Assembly: GCF_000276665.1 (NCBI RefSeq)
Contig: NW_004955402.1
Span: 1,348,266 to 1,412,265, forward strand
Origin: Chinchilla lanigera
Lineage: Eukaryota; Chordata; Mammalia; Rodentia; Chinchillidae
Reading direction: 5' to 3'
DNA length: 64,000 nt
The translations under genes and the position numbers were made by a program. Numbering within the stretch: position 1 is the stretch's first letter; the number at the start of each line of letters is the position of its first letter. Of this stretch, positions 35,343-46,640 are shown piece by piece. Below the pieces are notes generated by a model that ran no database searches, was not told the DNA's origin, and saw only the letters and a list, made by a program, of their open reading frames with translations.

Positions 35343-37219
35343 GAACAGAAAATAATAGTAACTCTCTTGTGACACTGTCTTCACCCCAACCTTATCAAAG
35401 AATCAATCATAAACTTTCCTTTTGGATGCTTTACTGCCCAAAACTATATCAGCCACCAGTCACTGTATCTTCCTGTGCTTCCTATTACAAATAACAGAAG
35501 AAAACCTGTGAGAGAGAATTACCAGCTAAGCTGGTGTGATCAACACCCGGGATTCAAAAGTGCAGGGGAAACATCCAGTCTGCGCAAGCAGAATCCCAAA
35601 GGTCTGCTTGCCACTGAGACAGAAGTGTTGGGGACACCTCTATGACGGCTGTGACAGTGGACACAGAGCTGCCTAGTCCCCTTTTCTTTATGACAGAAGA
35701 ACTAGTCTCCTCCCTGGCTTCCACTTCTGTTGGGTCTCGTCCGTCTTAGGACTCCTGTAGGAGGTGCATCTGCTTATCAGAAAGATGGTCTCATAGCAGA
35801 CCCTAGTTCCAACGCGTCCGGCCAGGTTGCTTCCCAGCTTGTCCGATCCTGCTGCTGTGGCAAGGCAGCGGGAAGAGATTCGAAGCTGGTGCCCAATGAC
35901 ACAATCCACATTTGCACAGGTGGCTCTCCAGCCCGGTCACTTTCCACCCCACGGTGTGCCATTGTCTACATTGTGAAAGATGATAGAATCCTAAAAATTT
36001 GATACTTAAATGTATTTATCATGAGCAGTGTAATGAGTAAATTGTTTGTAATTTCCATCTCATTGATGGAAAGCGTTAGTATTAGTCCATGTGGAGAGTA
36101 GGGCTTTTTATGTACTGCTTTAGAGTTTTAGACAGGAGAAGTCCAAGGGTCCATCCAAGCTTCTACTTCACTGGACTCACAGAGAGACCTGACGTAATTG
36201 AGGCTGTTTCCTCCTAAACAGCTTTGAGAAGGAGGTGCTTTGAGAAGGCAGGGTGAGAGAGTGAAGGATCTCTGAGTGGGTAAAATCTCACAGAATCACA
36301 GCAAATCTCCAGAGCCTGGTGTCTGCCCCATTTGTCTCCAGCTGGTGGCCAGAGATTATTCACTCTGGCTGGAAGGGAATGGAAAAAAGAAATATCCATA
36401 CACCAAATGATTGACCTGTACTTGGTCATCATTAAAGATTTTTTAAAAGTAGGCCCTTGGAAAAAGTACCATAAAACAAGGCAAATCAAACACTCTAATC
36501 GACTCATAGGGCAGCTATGATTTGCAAAGAGCCCAGAAGAATCTTTATATCATCAGAAAGGAAACGTGTCCATGAAAAAGGAACAGGAATAACAAAGACC
36601 AAAGACAAAAGCAGCTGAGAGAAACACTAACGTGAAGATAGAGATGGGTGAGACAAGGAAGATGTCCAAGGTACTAAAATTTCATAATTAAAATCCATAT
36701 CCAAGAAACAGTGGAGCTGTTCTATGCGCCTGACTCCCACGCCTATTGTAATTTGTCAGTTTCTTTCAAAGATAAATCTACATCAATATTAAAGAGAGAA
36801 AACAGAGTTTAAAAAGATGAGTGGTAAATGAAAGACAGGTGAAAAAAAATGGAAATAAATCACTTGCACACTTGATTTAAACTTAATCCGAATTTTAAAA
36901 ATGGTAACATGAAATATTTTAAATTTTTTTTTGTTATACTAGCAAAATCTGGTAGTAACACGGGATAGGAAGAATCAATAGAAAAATAAGTATGTAATTA
37001 AAATATTCTACTCAATAGAGGATAATTTAAAATATGTTATTTTTGCCTCAAGTGTCTCAAAGTAGGTAGCATAGGTTAAATAAGTATAACTCCAAAATTT
37101 CATCTCTTGGCTGAAAACACATTTTATCTATGTATATTAAATGTACACTAATTATGATAAAGGTAAAGATCATACAGTTTACTTGACAAAAGGACAAAAG
37201 CAAAAGGAGGAGTATTTGA

Positions 37220-37487
37220 ATTTAATTGTTATTTCCTTTCTTCTGTTTGGGTTTGATATGGACTTTGGTTTCAAGTTTGTTAACTTCGAAGCATGGGTCA
37301 CTGACTTGAGATCTTTTTTATAAAATAGAATTTTACTGACATAAATTTTTTCTAATTCTGCCTTAATTGCATTCCCCAAAGTTTTAGATATTGTGTTATT
37401 ATTTTCATTTATTTAAAAATACTTACAAATTTCCCTTTTTATTTGAGCCACGATTACCTAAAGGTATATTTTATAGTTTTCCAATGT
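37220..37487 (-). mobile_element. Old L1 ORF2 fragment
   Basis: Complement of an inner L1 ORF2 stretch: CGAAGCATGGGTCACTGACT, CTAATTCTGCCTTAATTGC, CATTCCCCAAAGTTTTAG. A younger L1 3' end is joined at 37488. Confidence 0.6.
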
Positions 37488-38120
37488 CTGGTGATTTTCT
37501 TTCTTTTCTTTTTTTTTATTTTAAAGAGAAAAGAATAAAAACAAAAATAATGAAAACAGAAAAACAAAACAACACAAAAACTATGAAAACAATACAGAAT
37601 TTCAAAACAAGATGATAGGAAATCAACAATGGTTGTTGTATTACTTACTGCTATCTTCAAAGTAGTTGCTCAGATTACCAGACAGAGGCATGCAAGATTG
37701 ATCAAAAAATAATGTTAGCTGTTCCTTTCAATAAACCAATAGAAATTCATAGTGCAATTATCTTAGGTATCCTGAGTGCATTTATATATGTATATATAGA
37801 TATATAATATTTCCCTTCCTTCTTTCTTATCTTCTTTCCCTCATCCGAGTTGTTCTTTCCTATTAAGCAGTTTCTTTTCCTTTCACAATATCTATTGCAC
37901 CTTTCAGTTTTATTTACTCTTTCAGATTCTTACACTAGGGAGACAATACGGTGTTTACATATGTGGGTCTGATTTATTTCACTTATGAGTATGGTCTCTA
38001 AAAGCCTCAAGTTTATCTTTCTTTATAGCTGAGTAATACTCCATTGTATAAAAATACCACATCTTTCTTATCCACTCCTCAGTTGATGGGCATTTGTGTT
38101 GCTTCCACAATTTTGCTATG
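37488..38120 (-). mobile_element. L1 3' end, host of a nested L1
   Basis: T-rich left end (A-tail on the minus strand), a 3' UTR shared with 41646-41960, then sequence near the end of ORF2 (GTTTATCTTTCTTTATAGC, CTGAGTAATACTCCATTG). It is interrupted at 38138 and resumes at 38459-38560. It inserted next to or into an older L1 at 37220-37487. Confidence 0.75.
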
Positions 38121-38137
38121 ACAAATTATGCTGCTAT

Positions 38138-38458
38138 TGCTTGAATCTGGTAATCAGAATGACTGATCTGAAAACAACAATATGCAGTATTAGAACCATT
38201 GTTGAGCTTCTACCATCTTGTATGGTGAAGCTCTGCATCATTTCCAATTATTTTATTTTATTTTTTTTACTTGTTACTGTCTTTGTTTGATCAATCTGAC
38301 ATTCTTACGTCTGGTGGACTGAGCAACTCTGTTGAAGATAACAGTGTGTAATGTAGCAACCATTGTAAATTCCTATCATTTTGTTTTGTATCATTTCTGT
38401 TGTTTTGATTTTGTCTTCATTGTTATTTTGTCAGTTTTTTAATTTAAAAAACCAAAAA
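38138..38458 (+). mobile_element. 5'-truncated L1 3' UTR inserted into an L1
   Basis: The reverse complement matches the 3' UTR at 37510-37660 (shared GAAGACAAAATCAAAACAAC at 25236, and ATGGTTG...TATTAC-type blocks). It therefore lies in sense on the plus strand, ending in AAAAAACCAAAAAAC. A repeat of about 17 bp, ACAAATTATGCTGCTAT (38121-38137) and ACAAATTGTGCTGCTAT (38459-38475), flanks it with one mismatch. Confidence 0.8.
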
Positions 38459-38560
38459 ACAAATTGTGCTGCTATGAAATGGGTGCACATACATTGCTGT
38501 GGTAAGATGTTTTAAATTCTTCTTTGTTTTTAACTAGACACATATGTGAAACAAACATGA
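38459..38560 (-). mobile_element. Continuation of the host L1 3' end
   Basis: Resumes GTGCTGCTATGAAATGGGTG, the L1 sequence expected directly after the duplicated target site. Right boundary uncertain. Confidence 0.6.
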
Positions 38561-38984
38561 TTTATGACAACTCTATAAAATACCTTGAAATCTGCTGCAG
38601 AACATAGTCTATACATCACGTCTGGATTCCGTTTATCCATGTGAAGTTGTTGGCCACTGTTGAACACTGATCCTCCGCCTAAGCAGACTTGGCCTTCACC
38701 TGTAGCTGTGGGTTCCTGTCCTCACTCACTCATGAATTTGTTGTGCATCCTCCAACCCTGTGATGGAAGAATTGATTGATAGCTAAATCCATTCCCTTGG
38801 GGTAACTTGGCTTTAGAGAGTCTTGACAGCCTCTGGCCCCTGTCACAATCAGTGTCTTCCTTTGAGACCTTTCTGCCCAGTTCCCTGTATAGGTAGTCAC
38901 TCACCTACCTGCTGTCTGAAATTTTGCATCTGCTAGGGCTCACACAGGGGGCAGAGGGCAGTCTGCTGGACTTTGGGCTTTACA
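38561..38984. other. Single-copy sequence, nothing recognised
   Basis: No repeat or exon can be supported. Confidence 0.4.
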
Positions 38985-38997
38985 GGGAACACCATTT

Positions 38998-39090
38998 TTT
39001 GTTTTGTTTTGTTTTTGGTACTGGGAATCAAACTCAGGGCCTCACACTTGCCAGGCAGGCGCTGTGCCTGCTGAGCTACCTCCCCAGCCC
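38998..39090 (-). mobile_element. ID SINE with target-site duplication
   Basis: The tail complement includes the GTTTTGTTTTGTTTTT pattern. The head reads GGGCTGGGGAGGTAGCTCAG on the minus strand. The flanks GGGAACACCATTT (38985-38997) and GGGAACATCATTT (39091-39103) differ at one base. Confidence 0.9.
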
Positions 39091-39120
39091 GGGAACATCA
39101 TTTCTCATGTAGCCTTATTC

Positions 39121-40200
39121 TGTTCTTTCTTGTGGCTCACTAACATTCTGTAGAATGGACATATCCCAATTGGTTGGCCACGCACATCTGGTTGAGCAGC
39201 ATCTGCACTGGCTCTGGTCTGGGGCTGCTGGGAACAGTGCTGCCAGCAAGACCCACACGTCCGTGAAGATCAGGGTCTTTGTTCCTCCCTGGTAAGTGCC
39301 GAGAGGGTGCTGCTGTATGGTAAGTGAGCGTTTCCCTTGGAAGATGCCTCCACACCCTCCTGAGAGGTGCACATGCCCACCTCCGTGGTCTGAAGAGCAT
39401 GAGGGTGACTTGCTCTGATCTATGCCCGCTCTTGATGTTTTCTGCTTTGAAATCGTAGCCATCAAGAGGCCTGGTATCACTGACTCTGCGGCTTTTCCCT
39501 TGCATTGCCCTGATTCCTGATGGCATTGAGCAATTGCTTGTCCTTGTGAGCATTCATGTGTCTCTTTGGCAAAATATCTGTGCACATTTTTTGGTCTCTT
39601 TTCTATAGAATATTTTTCTTGGGGATTATGAAGTTATAAGGCCTTCTTCTATATCCTTCATCTAATATGTTTTTAGAAAATACATCTAAGTTCTTCATCT
39701 AATATGTATTCTGAAAATATTTTCTCTGACTCAATACATTGCATGTTCATTTTCCTGTCTTGGGAAGTGCCTAAATCTCTAACTTTAATGAAGTCGGTTT
39801 TGCTATATTTTCAAAATATGTTGTGTGGGTTTTCTGGCTTCTTCACAAGATCTTCACCCATCTTCGTGTCCTTGATTTTCTTCTTCTCATACTTTCGCAC
39901 TTTAGCTCCTACAGTTTGAACTGTAATCCACCTTGAACTACTTCTATGGGCATTGTGAGGCAATGGTCAGTATCAGTTTATTTCCCGAGTTGAAATCCAG
40001 CTGGTGAAGCCCCCGTTGCTAGGCTTTCCCACCGAATTGTCTTGGGATCCTTGCCAGCAGCCCATGTATTTACATCTGTTTTTGGGTACTCATTGATGTA
40101 CACATGTATTCTGTGCCAGCAACACATTCTTCTGGTTGTTTCAGTTTTCCTGTAATGCTTCAGACAAACGGTGCAAGCTCCGCATTTGCCCTTCTTTTCC
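39121..40200 (-). mobile_element. L1M 3' region
   Basis: Complement of an old L1 ORF2 end and 3' UTR. Landmarks: CTTCACAAGATCTTCACCC, CACCGAATTGTCTTGGGATC, and GGGTACTCATTGATGTAC. Strongly diverged; limits approximate. It holds a short tandem duplication at 39657-39730. Confidence 0.5.
39657..39730. repeat. 37-bp tandem duplication, two copies
   Basis: TTCATCTAATATGT starts at 39657 and again at 39694. The units diverge after the shared start (TTTTAGAAAATAC versus ATTCTGAAAATAT). Confidence 0.7.
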
Positions 40201-41645
40201 AGTTTGTTTTCACTGGGCACTCATTTCCCTGGGTTCTGGGCATCACGCCGCCGATAGCTTCCAGTTCTGATTCTGTCTGGTGTCCTTGGGTTCAAGTGCT
40301 GGTGTGTGTCCTGCTGGGACCCTGTGTTCCCTGCAACCTTCCTTCAGGGTTTCAGGGTCACGGGGCAGATTCCTGCCCACATGCCTTGGGAAGGTCCAGG
40401 CTGTGCCTGGCTGGGCTTCAGTAGTTTCTCTGATGGGATGACTTTGAAGGTGCAGACAACACTGAACAGCAGACAACAGGAGCGAAGCTTCCGCCTGTCT
40501 CCCCCTGCTTCCCCGGAGTTACTGTCGCAGCTCTGGTGCAGATCCTTTCACCTCGGAGAGAACTGCACTCCTGTGCAGTGGAGGGAGAGTGGCAGGCCAC
40601 CGTCGCAGCTCCGGGTGCTGGAGGTCAGAGACTCAGCTCCCAGCTTTGCTGGCGGTGTCTGCGGCAATCCGCTGTAGGGCGGCCGGACCTTCAAATGGGG
40701 CGGCGTCCAAGGCCTTGGAACATCCCCTCACACTCGATTTGTTCTTCCGCTGTGGAGTGAATTAGTGCGTTCCATGCGGAGTCCCTCCCAGCAGAGGGCT
40801 CAGGGCAGGAGGCTGGGTCTGTTGTGTCTGTCTGCATACGTTTCTGCCTTCACTTGCTGAATTTGAACCTTAAAAAATAAAGTCTCCAAGGAGGCTTTTA
40901 CAAGTGTCTCTAAAGAATTAAGATGTGTTGTGTACATGGACCTACTTCCTGTGATAAATGCAATCATTATGCACATACTTCAAACAGGTACTAATAATAA
41001 AAATAAAAATTAAAAAACCCCCAAAGCCCAGCCTCTGTGGCTGGCCCCTGCCCTCCTGGCCAGAACAGTGTGACACATTTGTCAAAGGGAACATCTGGGC
41101 ACTGGAGGAGCCACTTTGATGCACACCTGGGGGGAGGCAGCTGCCCTTCGCTCCAGTTCTTATTACAGAAGCAAACTGTGTCCACCTGTTCGTTTTGCAG
41201 GTCTGCTGTGCCCTTGTAAATTCAGGGACATTCCCAAGGCTCAGGCCGGCAGAGACACAGCTTCACACATCCATAGCTACGAGGGTAATGCCTGATAACT
41301 TAGCACTAAGCGCTCTACTTGCCTGAGCTCATTTAAACTCATACCGAATATACACCAAGACAGTAGCATTTTATCCCATATTTTAAATGAGAAGTAGATA
41401 CCTTGGGATGTTAAGCGATTTTCTTAAGAGTAATTAGTTATTATGTGATGGAGATAAGATTGTTTAGAAGTAAATTTTATTATTTAAGGTACACTACATG
41501 ATATTATGAATACATATATGAGTAAATTATTACTATAGTAGAACAAATGAACATATCCATAGTCTCATATAAGTTGTGCATTTCCCCCCCATGGGTAAAA
41601 GCAGCTAAAAATCCCCTTATTTTGCACAAATCCTGGCCATTACCA
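40201..41645. other. Single-copy sequence, GC-rich then AT-rich
   Basis: GC-rich to about 40.8 kb, AT-rich from 41.3 kb. Open frames at 40243-40760 carry no domain. No repeat recognised. Confidence 0.4.
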
Positions 41646-42190
41646 CCTGGGATCTTCAGGCTGTGACTTTTTAAAAAAAATTATTTTAAAAATAAAAGAA
41701 GGAAAACATTAACAAACAGACACGGATTTGCAAAATAGCATAAGAACAATACAAGCAATACAGAGTTACAGACAAAGTGGTAGGAAACTAACAGTGGTTG
41801 TTGTATTACATGTTGATATCTTCAAAGTGGTTTCTCAGGAAAACAAATAGAGATGTGCAAGATTGATCAAACAAGTAATCATTAACTCTTTCAGTAAAGC
41901 GATAGAAGTCAGTAGTACAACTATGTTAGCTATCCTGTATATGCATACATATATAATTTCCCCTTCTTTCTTTTCTCTGTTCCCTCACCCCAGTTGCTCT
42001 TTACTTTTGAACATTTTCCTTTCATTTCACAACGTCTGTCATACCTCCTAATTTTTATTCACTCTTTCAGGTCTTACACTAGTGAGACAATGCAGTGCTT
42101 ACACATGCAGGTCTGGTTTACTTCACTTATGAGGGTGGTCTCGAGTTGTGACCATTTACCTGTAAAAGCTTCAGGCTGTGCCTTTGATTT
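41646..42190 (-). mobile_element. L1 3' end
   Basis: Parallel to 37488-38010: T-rich left end, shared 3' UTR (ACAGTGGTTGTTGTATTAC, GTGCAAGATTGATCAAAC), then TTTCAGGTCTTACACTAGTG and TTCACTTATGAGGGTGGTC. The two copies are clearly separate insertions of the same L1 subfamily. Confidence 0.8.
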
Positions 42191-42278
42191 GACTTGTTTG
42201 TCCCTTGTGTTTGTGCTTTGCAGGCTTTGACCTACATCTTCCTGCTTCCTCCAACCCCGGTCAAGACTACTTCAGCCT

Positions 42279-42705
42279 GTTTTTGTTTCGGCAAAGGTGC
42301 TTATTTAATTGAGTCACCCACAGAGGCTGGATGCAGAGACAAGCGAGTTTATTGGGGGCCGGCGTTGGGCACTCTCTGCATAACCAAGAACCAACCCCAA
42401 AGGGCAGGAGGGGGGAACAGGTATACAGTTCTAGTTCTGGGTCTAGAGGGGGTGATTAGGTTTTTCTGGTATGATTTAGTGCAGTGAAAGAAATACTCCT
42501 ACAAAGCTTAGCCTGTGGCAAAGGAACAAAGGTGCTTGACATTGTACATGGGGGACAAGCAGTCTTATGACAGAGCGTCAGGTGGTATTGGGTTAGGGAA
42601 CTATGACAACACTTACAAGAAAGAAACTTAAGGAAACAGACACTTGAGCTTTAAAATGGCACCAGAACACAAAATGGAGTAGATGTGGTTCCCTTTCCCG
42701 TATCA
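42279..42705 (-). mobile_element. Solo LTR of an endogenous retrovirus (ERV1-like)
   Basis: On the minus strand the order is that of a retroviral LTR: a pyrimidine-rich middle (CTGTTCCCCCCTCCTGCCC), then a polyadenylation signal CCCAATAAACTCGC (42345-42358) and a short GT/CT-rich end. There is no tRNA primer site or gag/pol sequence next to it, so it is a solo LTR. Ends are approximate, with no clear target duplication. Gammaretrovirus-like class is inferred from the AATAAA context. Confidence 0.55.
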
Positions 42706-43100
42706 TTTCTATGTATTCAATGTTTTAAAAAACTCCACACGTCCACGAGATCAGACAATGCTTTTCTTCCTGTCTCTGGCTCATGCCATCGGGTGTTCTC
42801 CAGGTCCCCGAGTCTCGGCCAGCGCCAGGGTCTTCTGAGTGCTCACCTGGGAAGCATGATTTCTCAGCGGCGCCCCCTCGACGGGTGCGTGCTGCGCGCT
42901 GGCTGTTGCGGAGGAGCTGCAGTAGCAGGAGAGTGAAGGTGTCCTTTTAAAGCATGTTATCGTGTTAGCGCACCTGTGCAGTGCCTAGTGATTACATTCG
43001 CACAGAGAACTGCACGTACAAGACACAGCTCCATCCTTTCCGCATCCCCCTTCTCTCCCTCCCGCCTCCCTTCCATTGCTTCCCACTTACAAGAGATCTG
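42706..43100. other. Single-copy sequence, nothing recognised
   Basis: Moderate GC with a few CpGs around 42800-42910. No supported feature. Confidence 0.4.
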
Positions 43101-43114
43101 TCTCCTTGCTTCCT

Positions 43115-43208
43115 TTTTTTTTTTTTTTTTTTCTGGTACTGGGAATCGAACTCACAACGTTGCACTTGCCAGGCAGGTGCTGTGCCGCTGAGCTAAATCC
43201 CCAGCCCC
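43115..43208 (-). mobile_element. Young ID SINE, perfect 14-bp duplication
   Basis: Long T tail at the left, an intact B box (GAGTTCGATTCCC on the minus strand) and A-box core TTAGCTCAG. TCTCCTTGCTTCCT flanks it exactly at 43101-43114 and 43209-43222. Intact boxes and perfect flanks point to a recent insertion. Confidence 0.95.
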
Positions 43209-43222
43209 TCTCCTTGCTTCCT

Positions 43223-43745
43223 ATTATCGCTCTTTTATTTTTAAAATTTATTTCTACTTTCTCATGCGAGAGAGAAACCATTCGTTACTTAACCTTATGT
43301 GTCTGGTTTGCTTCATGTAGCAGTATGGTCTCAAGGTGCATCCATTTGCCTACACGACTCAAGTTTATCCCTCCTTAGAGCAGAGTGGTGCCCCTCTGTG
43401 CGTGAACACCACATATCCTTATCCTTTCATCTGTTGGTGGACGTACGGGCTGCTTCCAAGATTAACTCTCATGAGTTGTGCTGATATAAACACGGGGGTG
43501 CATGTAGCATGCAACATGATGTCTTTAACTCTTGCAGGAAGATAGCTAGGAGGGGAACAGCTGGGTTGAATGGAATGTCTAGTTTTAGCCTTTTGGGGAA
43601 TCTCCGTATTGATTTCCACAGTGGCTGTACTAGTTCACATTCCCACCGACAGCGTCCTTTTCCCGTCAGCCTTAACAGCGCTTGTCACTGCTTGATTTCC
43701 TGACAACGGCTGTTCTTTCTGGGGTGGGACGAGGATACCTTCACT
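43223..43745 (-). mobile_element. L1 3' end
   Basis: Complement of L1 3' ORF2: AAGGTGCATCCATTTGCCTA, CATCTGTTGGTGGACGTACG, GATTTCCACAGTGGCTGTAC, TTCCCACCGACAGCG. Related to the split copy at 22830-23625. A younger ID lies at its left end. Confidence 0.8.
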
Positions 43746-45164
43746 GGCCTGGGTGCACGCACACAGGAAGGGCTGCCAGGACAGGGCAGCTCTGGTTTAA
43801 CCCTGCAGGAGCCTGCACGCTGTCATCCACAGAGGCTGTGCCAGGACACCCTGTGCCAGTGCTCCGTGCCCTCGCCAGCCCCTGTTCTCTCTCGCCTTTC
43901 TTGACCACCGCTGCCCAGTGTGGGGTCACCTCGCCTAAAGCTGACTCCGGGAGAGGAAGGCTCCGTTTGCCTTGTTAACTGAAGTCAGGGTTCAGACTCC
44001 TCGGGCCGGTTCCCAGAGGTGGTTTAAGGCGATGACTTTCCACCGAAGTTTGCTATCTGTGAGGGCTGCTGCTAATGCATAGCTAATGCACGGCTGGGGC
44101 TGCAGGTCGTCTGTCTTCACTTCAGCAGTTCCTTGTTGTTCTCCTCCTCATTCAGTGGCAGAGAAGTATTTAACCCTGAACCTGAGACAGTCCTTGACCA
44201 TGGCAGAGCCCCCTGCACAGGGCCCTGTCAGAACCGCAGCCGGCTGCAGGCAGAGCGGAGCCTGGGCCCGTGCCCGATCCATGCTGGGGCGTCTGGCTCG
44301 GGAGCTCAGAGCACCTAGGATTAAAATGGAAGCCTTCAGTCCTCAGCCAGGACCCACCCTCATCACAGTGGAGCCAGAAGAGGCTCTTTGGGTGGCGAGG
44401 CCCTGCCCGAAAGCTGAGGAGGGGGTGAGCCGGGAGTGAGGAGCCGCAGGCTGAGAGCATGGAGGCTTGTCCAGCAGGCCGGCCTGCTCCTCAGATACGG
44501 GGGGCATCTGGGCAGCTTTGAGTCTCCTGCAACCAGAGAGGCGGAGGGGGACCGGTGCCCGTGGCTGGAGATCCCCGCAGATGATGGAGCGCCCTGGGAC
44601 CGAGCTGCGCTGCCCGCCTCTCCCCGGCAACCTGCAGAGATGCTCCCACCCGCCCTGAGACCTGTGCTCCAGGCCTCCACTCCTCTGACCTTGTCAAAGT
44701 TGCCCGGGCTGTGTTCCGGCTCCCGAGGCCACTTTTCACACAGCCCAGGATGGAACCTCTGGGAGTTGCTATGAACAAGAGCTGAGCTCTGTGTGGGGCC
44801 TCGGCGTGGGTGTTAGTCGGGGACATGGGCGGTGGGGGCCGGCACCTGCTGAGCGGCACGGCAGGCTCCTCTTCAGTGTACCATAGCTGCGGCGCCCAAA
44901 CTGAGGACATGTAGGTGATAACAACTGGTCACTGTAACACTGAACTCTATCAAGAAGGGGCAGAGAAACACCCTGAAAGGGGAGTAACGACTCCTAAGAT
45001 TTATTCTGTTTTATGCTTTAGGCCTCCCTACCTCAGGCAGGTTGCTACGAGAGCCGCATCTTTTGGGAGCCGCGTAGTGGAATGGGGAGACGCCCCTGAG
45101 GAGGGGGTCCCATAACCCTCACAGCCATGGCTCGGCCCTAAGAGTGGGGGATGTGGTTTTGTTT
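43746..45164. other. GC-rich single-copy sequence
   Basis: Overlapping open frames on both strands (for example 44086-44439 plus, 44491-44910 minus) without domains. No repeat recognised. Confidence 0.4.
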
Positions 45165-45355
45165 TTGTTCTTTAAGCGCTGAGGACTGTACTCAGGGTCT
45201 TCACACAGCCACATCCCCAGCCCTTTTTTAGTTTTTGAGACATAGTTTTGCTAAATGATAGGCTGGTTGCCCAGGCTGGGCTGGAACTTGGGATCCTCGT
45301 GCCTTAGCCTCCCAAAGGTCTGGGATTACGGCTGTGTGCCGCCGTCTCTGGTGTG
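45165..45355 (-). mobile_element. B1-dID type SINE
   Basis: On the minus strand the B1 half comes first (CCGTAATCCCAGACCTTTGG, CCCAGCCTGGGCAACC), then an A-rich linker and the ID-like half GGGCTGGGGATGTGGCTGTG. Same fusion order as 12571-12790 and 54722-54908. Confidence 0.8.
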
Positions 45356-46149
45356 GGTGATAGGCTTTGAAGATGGCAAGTTTCAGGTGACTTTTGTTAC
45401 TTGTGGAAGAACTTGCCGCTTTATTGAGTGTACCTGACGCGGAACGAGCTGAGGTCCCTTAAAATGTGCAGTGTACAGCCGGTAAGTTTTGAGCCGGGCA
45501 CACCCAGGAAGTTTATAATTGAGCAATAGAGATACCCTCCTTGTCCTGCAGTTTTCTCTTGTCCCTTAGTAATCCGTCCTTCCCCCCCTCCCTACCCCAG
45601 GTAGCCACAGATTTGCTTCCTGTCATTATAGGCAAGGGTGTGTTTTCTAGAACTCCAGGCACACCCACCACCTGCAGGTTGCGTAATGACTGCCGCCTCG
45701 AGGGTCCTCTGTGCGCAGCGGCCTCACACAGGAGTCTGAGAAGCAGCACTTGCGACTCTCCCGTCCGTTGCTGCGGTCCTGTCGGCTCCTGGAGGTGGGG
45801 CGCAGGACCAGGAGGGGCGGCTCCACTTCTCCCCGGATCCAGGCGGAGCTGAGCTCAGACGCGAGGGCTGCTTTCCCCAAGCCTCTCTGGGCGCAGAGGG
45901 CAGCACCGCCCCGTGTCTCTGCGTGGGCCCTGCCTGTGGGACTCTTTACACCCTGCCCTCCTCCTCGGAGTGCACGGTCACTGAGTGTGGAGCCATGAGC
46001 TTCAGCCATCGGAGGCTCTGTCTCCGCACAGGGCCCCGCGCGGCCTGGAGTCGGCACCTGGCCCAGGATCCTCGGGGGACACGACTCAGCCTGCCGCTTC
46101 GCTGACCCACGTGGTCGCTGAGGAGCGTGTGTGGCTGCTGTCTCCTCTC
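45356..46149. other. GC-rich, CpG-rich single-copy sequence
   Basis: I count about 35 CpG in 45661-46140, roughly three quarters of the number expected from base composition. A 185-codon minus-strand frame (45647-46204) runs through it but continues into L1-derived DNA and has no domain. A weak CpG island is possible. Confidence 0.4.
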
Positions 46150-46640
46150 CCTCGGGCCATTCCCAGGAGTAGCACTGCTGCGTCCAGTACAGTTCAGGCT
46201 TCATTTTTAGAGAAGCTCAGACCTGTTTTCTGAAGCAATCCCCGTGCTTCGGCCCAGTGTCCTGCCTGTGGGATCTTGCGGAGCTCACACTACCAGCTGC
46301 GTTGGCTTTAACCCTGGCCCGGAGTGCCGATTCCTGGCTTTCTGTACAGAGCTGTGGTGACGGGTGACACGGGGCATCTTCCCTTGCATTGGGTGCCGTC
46401 TTTATTATCTGCCCATTTTTTAAACCAAAATTTTATTGGGTTGCTTGTTACTATTCTGTTAGGTGTTCTCCGCTTCAGGTACAAGTCCTGGTTGTGTGTA
46501 TGTTCTGCATCTGTCTCCACCCATCCTATGGCGAACGTTTTCACTTCCTAGGAAGCATCTTTTGAGGAGTAAGTTTTTTCAGTTTTGATGAAATTTATGA
46601 GTTTTATAAATAAAATGTGTCAACAAAGAAATGTATCACT
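46150..46640 (-). mobile_element. L1M 3' fragment
   Basis: Complement of old L1 sequence: CCATTCCCAGGAGTAGCACT, GCTTCAGGTACAAGTCCTGG, CTTTTGAGGAGTAAG, CAGTTTTGATGAAATTTATG. Diverged. Confidence 0.55.

Larger units (their letters stand above)
31839..37219. other. Mostly single-copy sequence
   Basis: GC-rich to about 34.2 kb, then increasingly AT-rich. It holds a MaLR LTR end (33895-34078), a B1 fragment (35289-35342) and an AT-rich homeodomain-site-like block (32380-32720). The part after 36560 may contain old L1M debris that I could not align. No gene supported. Confidence 0.4.

Noticed and set aside
42279..42705. Intact endogenous retrovirus
   Set aside because: No primer-binding site, gag, pol or env sequence next to the LTR, so it is a solo LTR only.
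45647..46204. 185-codon open frame in the CpG-rich stretch
   Set aside because: Runs into L1-derived sequence at its start; no domain.
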